The notes under the pieces are model-generated. The model had not been told where the DNA came from, ran no database searches, and saw nothing but the letters and a program-made list of their open reading frames with translations. Below are positions 54,528 through 64,000 of a stretch of DNA of 64,000 bases, piece by piece. Origin of the DNA: Pseudomonas serbica (lineage in GTDB: Bacteria > Pseudomonadota > Gammaproteobacteria > Pseudomonadales > Pseudomonadaceae); NCBI RefSeq assembly GCF_028823535.1, contig NZ_JAQIYM010000008.1:287154-351153 (forward strand), given 5' to 3'. Every line of letters begins with the position of its first letter. The stretch's first letter is position 1. A program made the translations under genes and the position numbers.

Positions 54528-55637
54528 GTGATGACTGCTCAGGTTTCTTCTCCAGCGACTTCGTCAATGGATGCCACGCAAAACGAAGTGCTGGCCGAGG
54601 TTCGCAACCACATCGGTCACCTGACCCTCAACCGCCCCGCTGGCCTTAACGCCATCACCCTCGAGATGGTGCGCAATCTGCAACGTCAGCTCGATGCCTG
54701 GGCACAGGATGACCAGGTGCATGCAGTGGTGCTGCGCGGCGCCGGGGAAAAAGCCTTCTGTGCCGGTGGCGACATTCGCTCGTTGTACGACAGCTTCAAA
54801 AGCGGCGATACGCTGCACGAAGATTTCTTCATCGAGGAGTACGCCCTCGACCTCGCAATCCATCATTACCGCAAACCGGTGCTGGCCTTGATGGACGGCT
54901 TTGTCCTGGGCGGCGGCATGGGCCTTGTGCAAGGCGCCGACTTGCGGGTGGTCACCGAGAAAAGCCGCCTGGCGATGCCTGAAGTCGGCATCGGTTACTT
55001 CCCGGACGTTGGCGGCAGCTACTTCCTGCCGCGCATCCCCGGCGAACTGGGGATTTACCTGGGCGTCAGCGGTGTGCAGATCCGTGCGGCCGATGCGCTG
55101 TACTGCGGGCTGGCCGACTGGTACCTGGACAGCGGCAAACTGGCCACGCTGGATGAAAAGCTCGACCAGCTGCAGTGGCATGACACGCCTCTGAAAGACC
55201 TTCAGGGCGTGTTGGCGAAACTCGCCGTGCAACAGTTGCCCGATGCCCCCCTGGCCGCCCTGCGCCCGGCTATCGACCATTTCTTCGCCTTGGCGGATGT
55301 GCCGAGTATCGTGGAGCAACTACGGGAAGTAACGGTCGCCGACAGCCATGAGTGGGCCACGGCTACCGCTGACCTGCTGCAGACCCGCTCGCCCCTGGCC
55401 ATGGGCGTGACCCTGGAAATGCTCCGGCGCGGCCGGCAACTGAGCCTTGAACAATGTTTCGCCCTTGAGCTGCACCTGGACCGCCAGTGGTTCGAGCGCG
55501 GCGACCTGATCGAAGGCGTGCGCGCCTTGCTGATCGACAAAGACAAGAACCCGCGCTGGAACCCGCCAACCCTGCAGGCGCTGGACGCCGAGCACGTAGC
55601 GAGCTTCTTCAACGGTTTCGATGAGAGCGGGAGCTGA
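54528..55637 (+). CDS. 3-hydroxyisobutyryl-CoA hydrolase (enoyl-CoA hydratase family)
   Basis: A 369-residue crotonase-family protein, the length and form of 3-hydroxyisobutyryl-CoA hydrolases. It has FCAGGDIRSLYDS, ALMDGFVLGGGMGLVQGADLRVVTE and the active-site MPEVGIGYFPDVGGSYFLPRI (quoted in part), with Glu and Asp in the hydrolase pattern. In valine degradation it releases 3-hydroxyisobutyrate from its CoA ester. The next gene, 3 bp downstream, is an acyl-CoA dehydrogenase fitting isobutyryl-CoA oxidation. Plain enoyl-CoA hydratase activity is less likely given the length and motifs. Confidence 0.88.
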   Translation: MMTAQVSSPATSSMDATQNEVLAEVRNHIGHLTLNRPAGLNAITLEMVRNLQRQLDAWAQDDQVHAVVLRGAGEKAFCAGGDIRSLYDSFKSGDTLHEDFFIEEYALDLAIHHYRKPVLALMDGFVLGGGMGLVQGADLRVVTEKSRLAMPEVGIGYFPDVGGSYFLPRIPGELGIYLGVSGVQIRAADALYCGLADWYLDSGKLATLDEKLDQLQWHDTPLKDLQGVLAKLAVQQLPDAPLAALRPAIDHFFALADVPSIVEQLREVTVADSHEWATATADLLQTRSPLAMGVTLEMLRRGRQLSLEQCFALELHLDRQWFERGDLIEGVRALLIDKDKNPRWNPPTLQALDAEHVASFFNGFDESGS

Positions 55638-55640
55638 ACC

Positions 55641-56792
55641 ATGCACGATCTCGAACTGACCGAAGAACAAGTCATGATCCGCGACATGGCCCGGGACTTT
55701 GCCCGCGGCGAAATCGCCCCCCATGCCCAGGCCTGGGAAAAGGCCGGCTGGATCGACGACGCCCTGGTGGCGAAAATGGGTGAGCTGGGCCTGCTGGGCA
55801 TGGTTGTGCCCGAGGAATGGGGCGGCACTTATGTCGACTACGTCGCCTATGCATTGGCAGTAGAAGAGATCTCCGCCGGCGACGGTGCGACCGGCGCGTT
55901 CATGAGCATCCACAACTCGGTGGGCTGCGGGCCGGTGCTCAACTACGGCAGCGAAGAACAGAAACAGACCTGGCTGGCGGACCTGGCCAGCGGCCAGGCC
56001 ATTGGGTGCTTCTGCCTGACCGAACCACAGGCCGGTTCCGAGGCGCACAACCTGCGGACCCGCGCCGAATTGCGCGACGGCCAATGGGTGATCAACGGCG
56101 CCAAGCAGTTTGTCAGCAACGGCAAGCGGGCCAAGCTGGCGATCGTGTTTGCCGTGACCGACCCGGACCTGGGCAAGCGCGGCATCTCGGCGTTCCTGGT
56201 ACCAACCGACACCCCAGGCTTCATCGTCGACCGCACCGAACACAAGATGGGCATCCGCGCCTCCGATACCTGTGCGGTCACCTTGAACAATTGCACAATC
56301 CCCGAGGCCAATTTGCTCGGCGAGCGCGGCAAAGGCCTGGCCATTGCCTTGTCCAACCTCGAAGGCGGCCGCATCGGCATCGCCGCCCAGGCGTTGGGCA
56401 TTGCCCGCGCAGCATTCGAGGCGGCCCTGGCCTACTCCCGTGATCGCGTGCAGTTCGGCAAAACCATCAATGAACACCAGAGCATCGCCAATCTGCTGGC
56501 CGACATGCACATGCAGTTGAACGCTGCGCGGTTGATGATTCTTCACGCGGCACGCCTGCGCACGGCGGGCAAGCCATGTCTGTCGGAGGCCTCGCAAGCC
56601 AAGCTGTTTGCATCGGAAATGGCCGAGAAAGTCTGCTCGTCAGCGATTCAGATTCATGGCGGGTATGGGTATCTGGAGGATTACCCGGTCGAGAAGTATT
56701 ACCGGGATGCGCGGATCACGCAGATCTATGAAGGGTCGAGCGAGATTCAGCGGATGGTGATTGCCCGCGAGTTGAAAAACTACCAGCTTTAA
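55641..56792 (+). CDS. Acyl-CoA dehydrogenase, probable isobutyryl-CoA dehydrogenase
   Basis: A 383-residue acyl-CoA dehydrogenase with all normal features: [43 protein letters not shown] and catalytic Glu in [12 protein letters not shown]. It is coupled to the 3-hydroxyisobutyryl-CoA hydrolase gene, which suggests the isobutyryl-CoA to methacrylyl-CoA step of valine breakdown. The substrate call is inference from context. A REPIN follows 11 bp after the stop and separates it from the opposing isoleucine-type operon. Confidence 0.88.
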   Translation: MHDLELTEEQVMIRDMARDFARGEIAPHAQAWEKAGWIDDALVAKMGELGLLGMVVPEEWGGTYVDYVAYALAVEEISAGDGATGAFMSIHNSVGCGPVLNYGSEEQKQTWLADLASGQAIGCFCLTEPQAGSEAHNLRTRAELRDGQWVINGAKQFVSNGKRAKLAIVFAVTDPDLGKRGISAFLVPTDTPGFIVDRTEHKMGIRASDTCAVTLNNCTIPEANLLGERGKGLAIALSNLEGGRIGIAAQALGIARAAFEAALAYSRDRVQFGKTINEHQSIANLLADMHMQLNAARLMILHAARLRTAGKPCLSEASQAKLFASEMAEKVCSSAIQIHGGYGYLEDYPVEKYYRDARITQIYEGSSEIQRMVIARELKNYQL

Positions 56793-56802
56793 CGCTTGAA
56801 AT

Positions 56803-56879
56803 CTTCGCGAGCAGGCTCGCTCCCACATTGGATCTCAGCGTTATTGAGATCCCTTGTGGGAGCGAGCCTGCTCGCGAAG
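56803..56879. repeat. REPIN between convergent operons
   Basis: Two exact inverse arms (CTTCGCGAGCAGGCTCGCTCCCACA) flank a short spacer that itself contains an inverted repeat (GATCTCAGCGTTATTGAGATC). It lies between two convergent operons, where it can end transcription from both sides. Confidence 0.93.
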
Positions 56880-56899
56880 AGGCCCGCAGAAACGCTACA

Positions 56900-57673
56900 T
56901 CACTTGCCCTGGAACTGGGCCTCACGCTTGGCAATGAACGCCGCCATCCCTTCTTTCTGATCCTGCGTCGCAAACGCCGCGTGGAACACCCGACGCTCAA
57001 AGCGGACACCTTCCGACAGGCTCACTTCAAAGGCACGGTTGACGCTTTCCTTGACCATCATCGCAATCGGCAAGGACTTGCTGGCGATCAGCGTTGCGAC
57101 TTTGAGCGCTTCGTCCAGCAGCTCATCGCTGGGCACGATACGCGCCACGATACCGCAACGCTCCGCTTCCACGGCGTCGATCAAGCGCCCGCTCAGGCAC
57201 ATTTCCATGGCCTTGGCCTTGCCCACGGCGCGGGTCAGGCGCTGGGTGCCGCCCATGCCCGGCAGCACGCCGAGGTTGATTTCCGGCTGGCCGAATTTGG
57301 CGTTGTCGCCGGCCAGGATGAAATCGCACATCAGCGCCAGCTCACAGCCGCCGCCCAGGGCAAAACCGTTGACCGCGGCGATGATTGGCTTGCGGCGGTT
57401 GGCCACGCGGTCGCTGTCGCTGAACAGGTCGTCGATATAGATCTGCGGATAGGTCAGCTCGGCCATTTCCTTGATGTCGGCACCGGCGGCAAAGGCCTTT
57501 TTCGAACCGGTCAGGACGATGCAGCCGATGTTCGAGTCCGCCTCGTAGCCGTCGAGGGCCTGGTTCAGTTCGCTGACGATCTGCGCGTTCAACGCGTTCA
57601 GCGCCTGCGGGCGGTTGAGGGTGATCAGGCCAACGCGGCCATGGGTTTCCAGCAAAATCGTTTCGTAGTTCAC
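56900..57673 (-). CDS. Enoyl-CoA hydratase
   Basis: A 257-residue crotonase-fold hydratase. It has [33 protein letters not shown] and the two catalytic Glu in [20 protein letters not shown] positions (quoted in part) and CEL. The GTG start at 57673 has AAGGA 7 bases upstream. It adds water to enoyl-CoA. Between an acyl-CoA dehydrogenase upstream and the thiolase and SDR set it fits tiglyl-CoA hydration in isoleucine breakdown. Confidence 0.92.
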   Translation of the reverse strand: MNYETILLETHGRVGLITLNRPQALNALNAQIVSELNQALDGYEADSNIGCIVLTGSKKAFAAGADIKEMAELTYPQIYIDDLFSDSDRVANRRKPIIAAVNGFALGGGCELALMCDFILAGDNAKFGQPEINLGVLPGMGGTQRLTRAVGKAKAMEMCLSGRLIDAVEAERCGIVARIVPSDELLDEALKVATLIASKSLPIAMMVKESVNRAFEVSLSEGVRFERRVFHAAFATQDQKEGMAAFIAKREAQFQGK

Positions 57674-57687
57674 AAGCGGGTTCCTTT

Positions 57688-58815
57688 TCAAAGATTGCGT
57701 GAAATGACCATGCGTTGAATATCGCTGGTGCCTTCGTAGATCTGGCAGACCCGCACGTCGCGGTAAATCCGCTCCAGCGGGAAGTCGTTCAGGTAACCGT
57801 AACCGCCAAGGGTTTGCAGCGCCGAGGAGCATACCTTCTCGGCCATTTCCGAGGCGAACAGCTTGGCCATCGACGCTTCCACCAGCGCCGGTTTGCCGCT
57901 GTCTCTCAATGCCGCCGCGTAATGCACCATTTGCCGCGCCACGGCGATCTGGGTCGCCATGTCCGCCAGGCGGAACGCCACGGCCTGGTGCTCGATGATC
58001 GGCTTGCCGAAGCTCTCGCGCTCGCGGGCATAGTCGCGGGCCGCTTCGAACGCGGCGCGGGCCATGCCCACTGACTGCGAGGCGATGCCGACACGCCCGC
58101 CCTCGAGGTTGGCCAGGGCGATCTTGTAGCCTTCGCCCTCTTCGCCCAAGCGATTGGCCACTGGTACTTTCACGTCTTCGAACAGTATCTGGCAAGTGTC
58201 CGAGGCGTGCTGGCCGAGCTTGTCCTCGACCCGGGCCACCTTGTAGCCCGGCGAATCGGTGGGCACGATGAACGCCGTGATGCCGCGTTTGCCGGCAGCC
58301 GGGTCGGTCACGGCGAACACGATCACGATCCCGGCGTTTTGCCCGGACGTGATGAATTGCTTGCAGCCGTTGAGAACGTAGTGATCACCCTCCCGCCGCG
58401 CACGGGTTTTCAATCCGCTGGCATCGGAACCGGCCTGGGGTTCGGTCAAGGCGAAAGCACCGAGCATGGCGCCGCTGGCCAGGGGCTTGAGAAAACGCTC
58501 CTTCTGCTCGTCATTGCCGTAATTGAGGATGGGCACACAGCCCACCGAGTTGTGCACGCTCATGATCGTCGAGCAGGCACCGTCGCCCGCGGCGATTTCT
58601 TCCAGGGCCATGGCATAGGCCAGGTAACCGGTCTCACAACCGCCCCACTGCTCCGGTACCAGCATGCCGAAGAAGCCCAGCTCGCCCATTTCGGCGATGG
58701 CTTCCTTGGGGAAGCGGTGTTCACGGTCCCACTCGGCGGCGAAGGGTTTCAGGCGTTCCTGGGCAAAATCCCGTGCCGCGTCGCGTATCTGCTGTTGTTC
58801 GTCATTGGGGATCAT
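57688..58815 (-). CDS. Acyl-CoA dehydrogenase, probable 2-methylbutyryl-CoA dehydrogenase
   Basis: A 375-residue acyl-CoA dehydrogenase starting [20 protein letters not shown]. It has [50 protein letters not shown] and the catalytic Glu in [17 protein letters not shown]. It is 14 bp upstream of the enoyl-CoA hydratase. The set dehydrogenase, hydratase, SDR and thiolase corresponds to the route from 2-methylbutyryl-CoA to acetyl- and propionyl-CoA. The exact chain preference is inferred. Confidence 0.9.
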   Translation of the reverse strand: MIPNDEQQQIRDAARDFAQERLKPFAAEWDREHRFPKEAIAEMGELGFFGMLVPEQWGGCETGYLAYAMALEEIAAGDGACSTIMSVHNSVGCVPILNYGNDEQKERFLKPLASGAMLGAFALTEPQAGSDASGLKTRARREGDHYVLNGCKQFITSGQNAGIVIVFAVTDPAAGKRGITAFIVPTDSPGYKVARVEDKLGQHASDTCQILFEDVKVPVANRLGEEGEGYKIALANLEGGRVGIASQSVGMARAAFEAARDYARERESFGKPIIEHQAVAFRLADMATQIAVARQMVHYAAALRDSGKPALVEASMAKLFASEMAEKVCSSALQTLGGYGYLNDFPLERIYRDVRVCQIYEGTSDIQRMVISRNL

Positions 58816-58844
58816 GGTGAATCCTTGATTTGTAATTGTCCCCC

Positions 58845-58934
58845 TGTAGGAGCGGGCTTGCCCGCGAATGCGGTATGTCATCCAACGATGATGTCGACTG
58901 ACACGGCCTCTTCGCGAGCAAGCTCGCTCCTACA
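58845..58934. repeat. REPIN (mixed arms)
   Basis: TGTAGGAGCGGGCTTGCCCGCGAATGCGG and the inverse CTCTTCGCGAGCAAGCTCGCTCCTACA arm flank a spacer of about 40 bp. It lies between the thiolase stop and the acyl-CoA dehydrogenase start. The two arms differ in core sequence. Confidence 0.9.
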
Positions 58935-58948
58935 AGGTCTGCGCCGCG

Positions 58949-60142
58949 TTAGTAGAGGCATTCCACGGCCATGGCCGTCGCTTCGCCGCCGCCGATGCAG
59001 ATCGCTGCAACACCACGCTTGAGGCCTTTCTGGCGCAGGGCTGAGAGTAAGGTCACGAGGATCCGCGCGCCAGACGCACCGATCGGGTGGCCAAGGGCGC
59101 AAGCACCGCCGTGCACATTGAGTTTTTCGTGAGGGATTTCCAGCTTGGTCATGGTCACCAGGCTGACCACGGCGAAGGCTTCGTTGACTTCCACCAGGTC
59201 GACGTCGTTCAGCGACCAGCCGGTTTTCTTCATCAGCTTCTCGATCGCGCCCACCGGCGCCACCGGGAACAGGCTCGGGGTATCGGCGAAGGCCGCGTGA
59301 CCATGGATCACCGCCAACGGCTTGAGGCCGCGCTTGTCGGCTTCGGAACGGCGCATCAGCACCAGTGCCGCCGCGCCGTCGGAGATCGAACTGGAGTTGG
59401 CCGCCGTCACGGTGCCGCCATCACGGAACGCCGGTTTCAACGAGGCGATCTTGTCCAGTCGGGCTTTGGGTGGCTGCTCATCGTTGCTGATGGTCACCTG
59501 CTCTTTGCCGACGGTGACGGTCAAGGGCACGATTTCGTCCTTGAAACTGCCGTCCTTGATGGCCTGCTGGGCGCGGGTGGTCGATGCCACCGCGAACGCA
59601 TCCTGGGCCTCGCGACTGAAGCCGTGGGTTTCGGCGCAGTCTTCGGCGAAGGTGCCCATCAGGCGGCCCTTGTCGTAGGCGTCTTCCAGGCCATCGAGGA
59701 ACATCGAATCCAGCACCCGGCCGTGTCCCATGCGGTAGCCGCTACGGGCGCGGTCCAGCAGGTACGGCGCGTTGGACATGCTTTCCATGCCACCGGCGAC
59801 TACCACCTCGGCGCTGCCAGCCACCAGCATGTCGTGGGCCAGGATGGCCGCTTCCATGCCCGAGCCGCACATCTTGTTGAGGGTGGTGCAACGGGTCGAT
59901 TTATCCAGCCCGGCACCCAGCGCCGCCTGGCGCGCAGGGGCCTGGCCCTGGCCGGCAGGCAGTACGCAGCCGAACAGCACTTCGTCGACGGCATTGCTGG
60001 CAACGCCGGCACGTTCCACCGCGGCCTTGATCGCGGCGGCACCCAGTTGCGGTGCGGTGAGGCTTTTCAGTTCGCCCTGGAAACCGCCCATCGGGGTGCG
60101 GACGGCGCTGACGATAACAATCGGATCGTTGGATAGGGTCAT
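58949..60142 (-). CDS. fadA: Acetyl-CoA C-acyltransferase (thiolase)
   Basis: A 397-residue thiolase with catalytic Cys in LNKMCGSGMEAAI near residue 92, His in GGACALGHPIGASGARI and the second Cys in AAICIGGGEATAMAVE. In this operon it likely cleaves 2-methylacetoacetyl-CoA to acetyl-CoA and propionyl-CoA. The start is 12 bp after the SDR gene. Simple acetoacetyl-CoA thiolase activity is a possible alternative. Confidence 0.92.
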   Translation of the reverse strand: MTLSNDPIVIVSAVRTPMGGFQGELKSLTAPQLGAAAIKAAVERAGVASNAVDEVLFGCVLPAGQGQAPARQAALGAGLDKSTRCTTLNKMCGSGMEAAILAHDMLVAGSAEVVVAGGMESMSNAPYLLDRARSGYRMGHGRVLDSMFLDGLEDAYDKGRLMGTFAEDCAETHGFSREAQDAFAVASTTRAQQAIKDGSFKDEIVPLTVTVGKEQVTISNDEQPPKARLDKIASLKPAFRDGGTVTAANSSSISDGAAALVLMRRSEADKRGLKPLAVIHGHAAFADTPSLFPVAPVGAIEKLMKKTGWSLNDVDLVEVNEAFAVVSLVTMTKLEIPHEKLNVHGGACALGHPIGASGARILVTLLSALRQKGLKRGVAAICIGGGEATAMAVECLY

Positions 60143-60154
60143 GACAAATCCTCC

Positions 60155-60919
60155 TTATTTGGCCGCCATGCGCAAGGCCCCGTCGAGACGGATCACCTCG
60201 CCATTGAGCATGCTGTTTTCAATGATATGCCGTACCAGCTGGGCATACTCGGCCGGTTTGCCCAGGCGCGGCGGAAACGGCACGCCGGCGGCCAGGGAAT
60301 CACGGACTTCCTGGGTCATGCCGGCCATCATCGGCGTTTCGAAAATGCCCGGGGCGATGGTCATCACGCGGATGCCGAAGCGCGCCAGTTCGCGGGCGGC
60401 AGGCAAGGTCAGGCTGACGATGGCGCCTTTCGACGCGGCGTAGGCCGCCTGACCGATCTGGCCGTCGTAGGCCGCCGCCGAGGCGGTATTGATGATCACG
60501 CCGCGCTCGCCATCGGCGTCGGCCTGGGTTTCGGCAATCGCCGCCGACGCCAGGCGCAGCATGTTGAAGCTGCCGATCAGGTTGACGTTGATCACCTGGC
60601 TGAAGCTTGCCAGCGCGTGCGGACCGTTCTTGCCGAGGATCTTCTCGCCACGCACGATGCCGGCGCAGTTGACCAGGCCATTAAGGCCACCGAAGGCCTT
60701 GACCGTCGCCTGCACAGCGGCTTCGGCCGCTGCTTCGCTGCTGATGTCCGCCACTACGCTTTGCGCGCCAAGACGTTGGGCCTGGGCCGCGACGGCTTCG
60801 GCATTCATGTCCACCAGCATTACCTTGGCACCGGCCGCCACGAGCATTTCAGCGGTGGCCGCACCGAGGCCGGAGGCACCGCCGGTGACGAGAAAAACCT
60901 TGTTTTCGATCTGCATCAT
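60155..60919 (-). CDS. ivdG: SDR 3-hydroxyacyl-CoA dehydrogenase, probable 3-hydroxy-2-methylbutyryl-CoA dehydrogenase
   Basis: A 254-residue short-chain dehydrogenase. The NAD motif is [16 protein letters not shown] at residues 10-25. NCAGI follows near residue 90 and the catalytic pair is YAASKGAI with upstream Ser in [15 protein letters not shown]. It resembles HSD17B10-type enzymes. Flanked by an acyl-CoA synthetase and a thiolase it fits oxidation of 3-hydroxy-2-methylbutyryl-CoA in isoleucine breakdown. ATGs at 60919 and 60916 are both possible. Confidence 0.9.
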   Translation of the reverse strand: MMQIENKVFLVTGGASGLGAATAEMLVAAGAKVMLVDMNAEAVAAQAQRLGAQSVVADISSEAAAEAAVQATVKAFGGLNGLVNCAGIVRGEKILGKNGPHALASFSQVINVNLIGSFNMLRLASAAIAETQADADGERGVIINTASAAAYDGQIGQAAYAASKGAIVSLTLPAARELARFGIRVMTIAPGIFETPMMAGMTQEVRDSLAAGVPFPPRLGKPAEYAQLVRHIIENSMLNGEVIRLDGALRMAAK

Positions 60920-60932
60920 TGAGTCCTTCGAT

Positions 60933-62597
60933 TCAAGCTGGAACGTTCTTCGCCGCGGCCTCTTGAGCCTTGGCGATTTCCTGGTTGCGCAAGATAAAGC
61001 GCTGCAATTTGCCGCTTGGGGTTTTCGGCAATTCGCTGACAAATTCGATTTCACGGGGATAGGAGTGAGCCGCCAGGCGCTTGCGCACGTGTTGGCGCAA
61101 CTCTTCGGCCAGCTCCGGCGTGGCGCGGTATTGCTCGCTGAGCACTACGAACGCTTTCACCAGTTCAGTACGCTCCGGATCGGGTTTACCGACCACCGCC
61201 GCTTCCACCACCGCCGGATGCTCGATCAAGGCGCTTTCCACATCGAACGGGCCGACGCGGTAGCCGGAGGTGGTGATCACATCGTCGCTACGGCCGACGA
61301 AGCTGATACTGCCGTCCGGATTCCACTCGACCGTATCGCCGCTCAAGTAGTAATTGCCGACGAAGGCCTTGGTCGGTGCGCCTTCGTATCCGGCGAACCA
61401 GCACATTGGCGACTGGCTGCGGTCGATGGCCAGGATGCCCGGTTGACCGACGCCCAGTTCCTGGTTGTCCTCGTCCAGCACCACGATGCGGTGGCCAGGC
61501 GAGGTAAAACCAGCGGCGCCCATGTGGATCGGGTGCTCCAGGCCATGGTGGTTACACAGCACCATGCCCAGTTCGGTCTGGCCGTAATGGTCATGGATGA
61601 CCACGTCCAGAGTGTCGGCGAACCAGCGGATCACTTCCGGGTTCAGCGGCTCGCCGGCGCTGCTGACAATGCGCAGCTTGCCTTTGATCGAATTGGCGAA
61701 TTCGTCGCCGCCTGCGATCAACAGGCGATACGCGGTCGGCGAGCCGGTGAGGTTGGTGATCCCGTACTTGTTGATCACCCGGCAGGTGCTTTCCAGGGTG
61801 AACGGGCCATCGTAGAAGGTGATCGGATGCCCCATGGCCATGGGGCCTGTGACGCCAAAATAGATGCCGTAGGCCCAGCCCGGATCGGCCACGTTCCAGA
61901 ACGCATCTTCGGGGCGCAGGTCCACCGCGTCACGGGTGTAGCTCTGGAAGGCGACAATGGCCTTGAGCGGCACGGACAGCGCTTTTGACGGACCGGTGGT
62001 GCCTGAGGTGAACATCAACAGGAACGGGTCTTCACCCGTCAGCAGCACCGGTTCGCAGAGATTGGAGTAGTTGGCCAGCTCGGCCCAAAAGCTATAGTCG
62101 CCACGGACAATGCCCTGCCCCTTGGCGCCAGCGACGGTGACGATGGTCGGGCAGTCGGCGACTTCGGCGAGCTTCGAGCGATTGACCGCGTCGGTGACGA
62201 CCACTTTGGCCCCGGAACTGCCCAGGCGATGCTCGATGGCCTTGGGCCCGAAGGCGGTAAACAAGGGTTGATAGACAGCGCCGATGCGCCAGGTGGCGAA
62301 CACGGTGATCAACAATTCGATGTTGCGCGGCAGGAGACCGGCGACCTTGTCGCCTTTCTTCACGCCCTGGGCCAAGAGGAAGTTGGCAAAACGCGCGGCC
62401 TTGTCCTGCAGCTCGTTGAAGGTATAGGTCGCGCTGGTGCCGTCACGGCCTTCCCAGAACAGTGCGATACGTCCCGGCAGCGCATGCCGGTCGCAACATT
62501 CGATGCAGGCGTTGAGGGCGGTCAGATTGCCTGCGAGTGCGGCATCGACGGTGTGCTGATAATTGAACTGTGAAACGGCAGACAAGTAATCGCGCAT
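60933..62597 (-). CDS. AMP-forming acyl-CoA synthetase
   Basis: A 554-residue member of the acetyl/medium-chain acyl-CoA synthetase family. The P-loop is [16 protein letters not shown], then [36 protein letters not shown] and the C-terminal catalytic Lys in TPSGKLQRF. The ATG at 62597 has GAGGG upstream. It activates a carboxylic acid to its CoA ester and heads the SDR-thiolase operon. A short branched acid such as 2-methylbutyrate is plausible from the neighbours. Confidence 0.9.
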   Translation of the reverse strand: MRDYLSAVSQFNYQHTVDAALAGNLTALNACIECCDRHALPGRIALFWEGRDGTSATYTFNELQDKAARFANFLLAQGVKKGDKVAGLLPRNIELLITVFATWRIGAVYQPLFTAFGPKAIEHRLGSSGAKVVVTDAVNRSKLAEVADCPTIVTVAGAKGQGIVRGDYSFWAELANYSNLCEPVLLTGEDPFLLMFTSGTTGPSKALSVPLKAIVAFQSYTRDAVDLRPEDAFWNVADPGWAYGIYFGVTGPMAMGHPITFYDGPFTLESTCRVINKYGITNLTGSPTAYRLLIAGGDEFANSIKGKLRIVSSAGEPLNPEVIRWFADTLDVVIHDHYGQTELGMVLCNHHGLEHPIHMGAAGFTSPGHRIVVLDEDNQELGVGQPGILAIDRSQSPMCWFAGYEGAPTKAFVGNYYLSGDTVEWNPDGSISFVGRSDDVITTSGYRVGPFDVESALIEHPAVVEAAVVGKPDPERTELVKAFVVLSEQYRATPELAEELRQHVRKRLAAHSYPREIEFVSELPKTPSGKLQRFILRNQEIAKAQEAAAKNVPA

Positions 62598-62751
62598 TGC
62601 CAGAATCCCTCTGTATTTCTTGTTAGGTGGGGGAACCGTAACCAACAGGGAAATACTCGCTCTGCGCGGGGTGTCGGGCAATGGTCAAAGTTATCAAGTT
62701 GCTTGACTGGTTTGGCCAAGGAGCTGAGACAGGCGGCGCTTGAACGGGCCT

Positions 62752-62818
62752 CTCGCTGGCAAGCCAGCTCCTACGGGTTGATCGCATTCCCCTGCAGGAG
62801 CTGGCTTGCCAGCGAAGA
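62752..62818. repeat. REPIN (TGTAGGAGCTGGCTTGCCAGCGAAG type)
   Basis: CTCGCTGGCAAGCCAGCTCCTAC and an inverse CTGCAGGAGCTGGCTTGCCAGCGAAG arm with a spacer of about 16 bp. It lies between the AraC regulator stop and the acyl-CoA synthetase start. Confidence 0.88.
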
Positions 62819-62839
62819 CGTCAGTCCAGACGCAACAGC

Positions 62840-63862
62840 CTATGGATGACCTCGCTCATTCAAGATCAAACTGCGGTAATGCCCGGGATTGGACCCCGAC
62901 CATTTGCGAAACGCCTTGTAGAACGAGCTCGCATCGGCAAATCCCAGCCGGGTGGCGATTTCGGTGAAGCTGATGGTCGGTTCCGCCAGCCAGGTGATGG
63001 CCAGCTCCTTGCGCACGCTGTCCTTGAGCCCCTGGTACGTCTGGCCTTCCTCGGCCAGGCGCCGACGCAGGGTCGAGGCGGACATGCACAGGCGTTGCGC
63101 CAGGGCTTCGGTCTCCGGCCAGTGCTCGGCGGGCAGCTGCCGCAAATCCTGCTTGATCCGGCTGGCCAGGCTCTGTGGATCGCGGTACTTGACCAGGATG
63201 TTGGCCGGCGCATGGGCGAGGAAGCGCCGCAGCTCTTCGACACTGCGCTTGATCGGCAAATCCAGGCAGTCAGCGGAAAAGATCATTCGCGTGCGCGGGC
63301 GGTCGAAGCGCAGGTTCTCGGAGAACATCACCTGGTAGTCATCGCAGTAATCCGGCTGTGCACAGCGCAGCTCGATCGCCAGGATCGGAATTCGACGTCC
63401 GGCCAGCCAACAGGCCACCCCGTGCACGATCATCCAGTAGGTGAAGTAAGTGAAGGCCCGGCGCGGCTCATGGTCGTCTTCGAGCAACACGATTTCCGCC
63501 AGGCTCTGCTGATGAACCAGCTGCGCAGGCATGCGCTCGAGCATCAACGACAGAAAGCCCAGGCCACTGGTCAGTCCTGCCGCCAGGCTCGGCTGGACCA
63601 TGGCACAGCGACAGAGGAATTCGAGGCTGCCGGATTTGAGCTTGCGCGGGTCCATGCCAAAGAACTCGTCATCGCCTCGTCGGGCCAGCAAGCGCCACAG
63701 ACGCGCATAAGCGCTGGCGGGAACCCGGCCGTCGCCGCTGCCAAGCAACCCCGGATCGATACCGACCTTGTCCAGCACCTCATCGGTGGCCGCGCCCGGG
63801 GCGCAACTTTGCAACAGCGCTTCTCGCACCAGTTGAATGGAAATGGTGTCTTTTTCCGACAT
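62840..63862 (-). CDS. AraC-family transcriptional regulator
   Basis: A 340-residue AraC regulator. The N-terminal arabinose-binding-type domain (about 10-210, family of OruR/ArgR-like and QbsA-like proteins) opens with ISIQLVREALLQSC. The C-terminal helix-turn-helix pair is ALAQRLCMSASTLRRRLAEEG and FTEIATRLGFADASSFYKAF (residues about 255-330). The ATG at 63862 was chosen over an upstream frame derived from a REP. It is upstream of the acyl-CoA synthetase operon in the same direction and is its probable activator. Confidence 0.88.
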   Translation of the reverse strand: MSEKDTISIQLVREALLQSCAPGAATDEVLDKVGIDPGLLGSGDGRVPASAYARLWRLLARRGDDEFFGMDPRKLKSGSLEFLCRCAMVQPSLAAGLTSGLGFLSLMLERMPAQLVHQQSLAEIVLLEDDHEPRRAFTYFTYWMIVHGVACWLAGRRIPILAIELRCAQPDYCDDYQVMFSENLRFDRPRTRMIFSADCLDLPIKRSVEELRRFLAHAPANILVKYRDPQSLASRIKQDLRQLPAEHWPETEALAQRLCMSASTLRRRLAEEGQTYQGLKDSVRKELAITWLAEPTISFTEIATRLGFADASSFYKAFRKWSGSNPGHYRSLILNERGHP

Positions 63863-63932
63863 TGCGCGAAGGGAGCCCTGTTCTTGTTTGAGTGGCGGGC
63901 ATATTAGCGCAGCCGCCCGGTCGGCGCAGAAC

Positions 63933-63960
63933 CCTGTAGGAGCTGGCTTGCCAGCGAAGG
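63933..63960. repeat. REP arm at the window edge
   Basis: CTGTAGGAGCTGGCTTGCCAGCGAAGG is one REP arm; the inverse partner, if present, would lie just past the end of the window. Confidence 0.8.
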
Positions 63961-64000
63961 CGTCCTTGAACATTGCGTTGGTCTTTCGGGCGCTTTCGCT

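Overview
The window is GC-rich chromosomal DNA from a fluorescent-group Pseudomonas. Three things point there. REP/REPIN palindromes (GTGGGAGCGAGCCTGCTCGCGAA and TGTAGGAGCTGGCTTGCCAGCGAA types) sit in many intergenic gaps. The gene content is Pseudomonas-like: arginine transaminase genes aruH/aruI with their two-component system, polyamine catabolism genes, and branched-chain acyl-CoA catabolism. Coding is dense, with many 4-bp or shorter gene junctions. No rRNA, tRNA, CRISPR array, prophage or insertion sequence was seen.

Layout. (1) About 1-8.8 kb, minus strand: a hydroquinone ring-cleavage module. It has both subunits of hydroquinone 1,2-dioxygenase (metal ligands His256/Asn258/Glu262/His303 are at the expected places in the large subunit), a semialdehyde dehydrogenase cut by the window edge, and a LysR regulator. 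Upstream lie a SnoaL-like protein, a c-type cytochrome, a Tat-exported KstD-like flavoprotein, an outer-membrane aromatic channel and an NAD(P)H:quinone reductase. (2) 8.8-28.2 kb, minus strand: an arginine transaminase locus. From upstream to downstream it has a response regulator, a periplasmic binding protein, a hybrid sensor kinase, an amino-acid permease, enoyl-CoA hydratase, acyl-CoA dehydrogenase, NDP-forming acyl-CoA synthetase, AruI, AruH, an aldehyde dehydrogenase and a complete peptide-type ABC transporter. (3) 28.2-38.8 kb: a TetR regulator, a class II aldolase, two polyamine-type periplasmic binding proteins without permeases, an Old-Yellow-Enzyme/Fe-S oxidoreductase, an XRE-cupin regulator, an AraC regulator, a gamma-glutamylpolyamine synthetase and an FAD amine oxidase. 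(4) 39-42.4 kb: a pqiAABC envelope lipid-transport operon with PqiA split into two genes. (5) 42.7-46.4 kb: an FbpABC ferric-iron importer behind a Fur-box-like site. (6) 46.4-49.8 kb: a lone tyrosine recombinase, UDP-glucose dehydrogenase and an HPP membrane protein. (7) 50.2-54.3 kb: a tight four-gene operon (acyl-CoA-oxidase-like flavoprotein, cytochrome P450, Rid protein, alpha/beta hydrolase) closed by a 14-bp-stem hairpin. (8) 54.5-63.9 kb: valine- and isoleucine-type acyl-CoA degradation genes with an AraC regulator.

The best candidate for an undescribed system is the four-gene operon of region 7. Its acyl-CoA-oxidase homologue carries Ala where the family has the catalytic Glu, and its Rid protein carries Thr where RidA has the substrate-binding Arg. 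The set looks like a small oxidative tailoring or biosynthetic pathway with non-canonical chemistry, not fatty-acid oxidation. The second candidate is the pairing of a periplasmic KstD-like ring desaturase and a cytochrome c with hydroquinone dioxygenase, which could aromatise a cyclohexanone-type ring into hydroquinone. The third is the arginine locus, which carries its own aldehyde dehydrogenase and a CoA-ester module.
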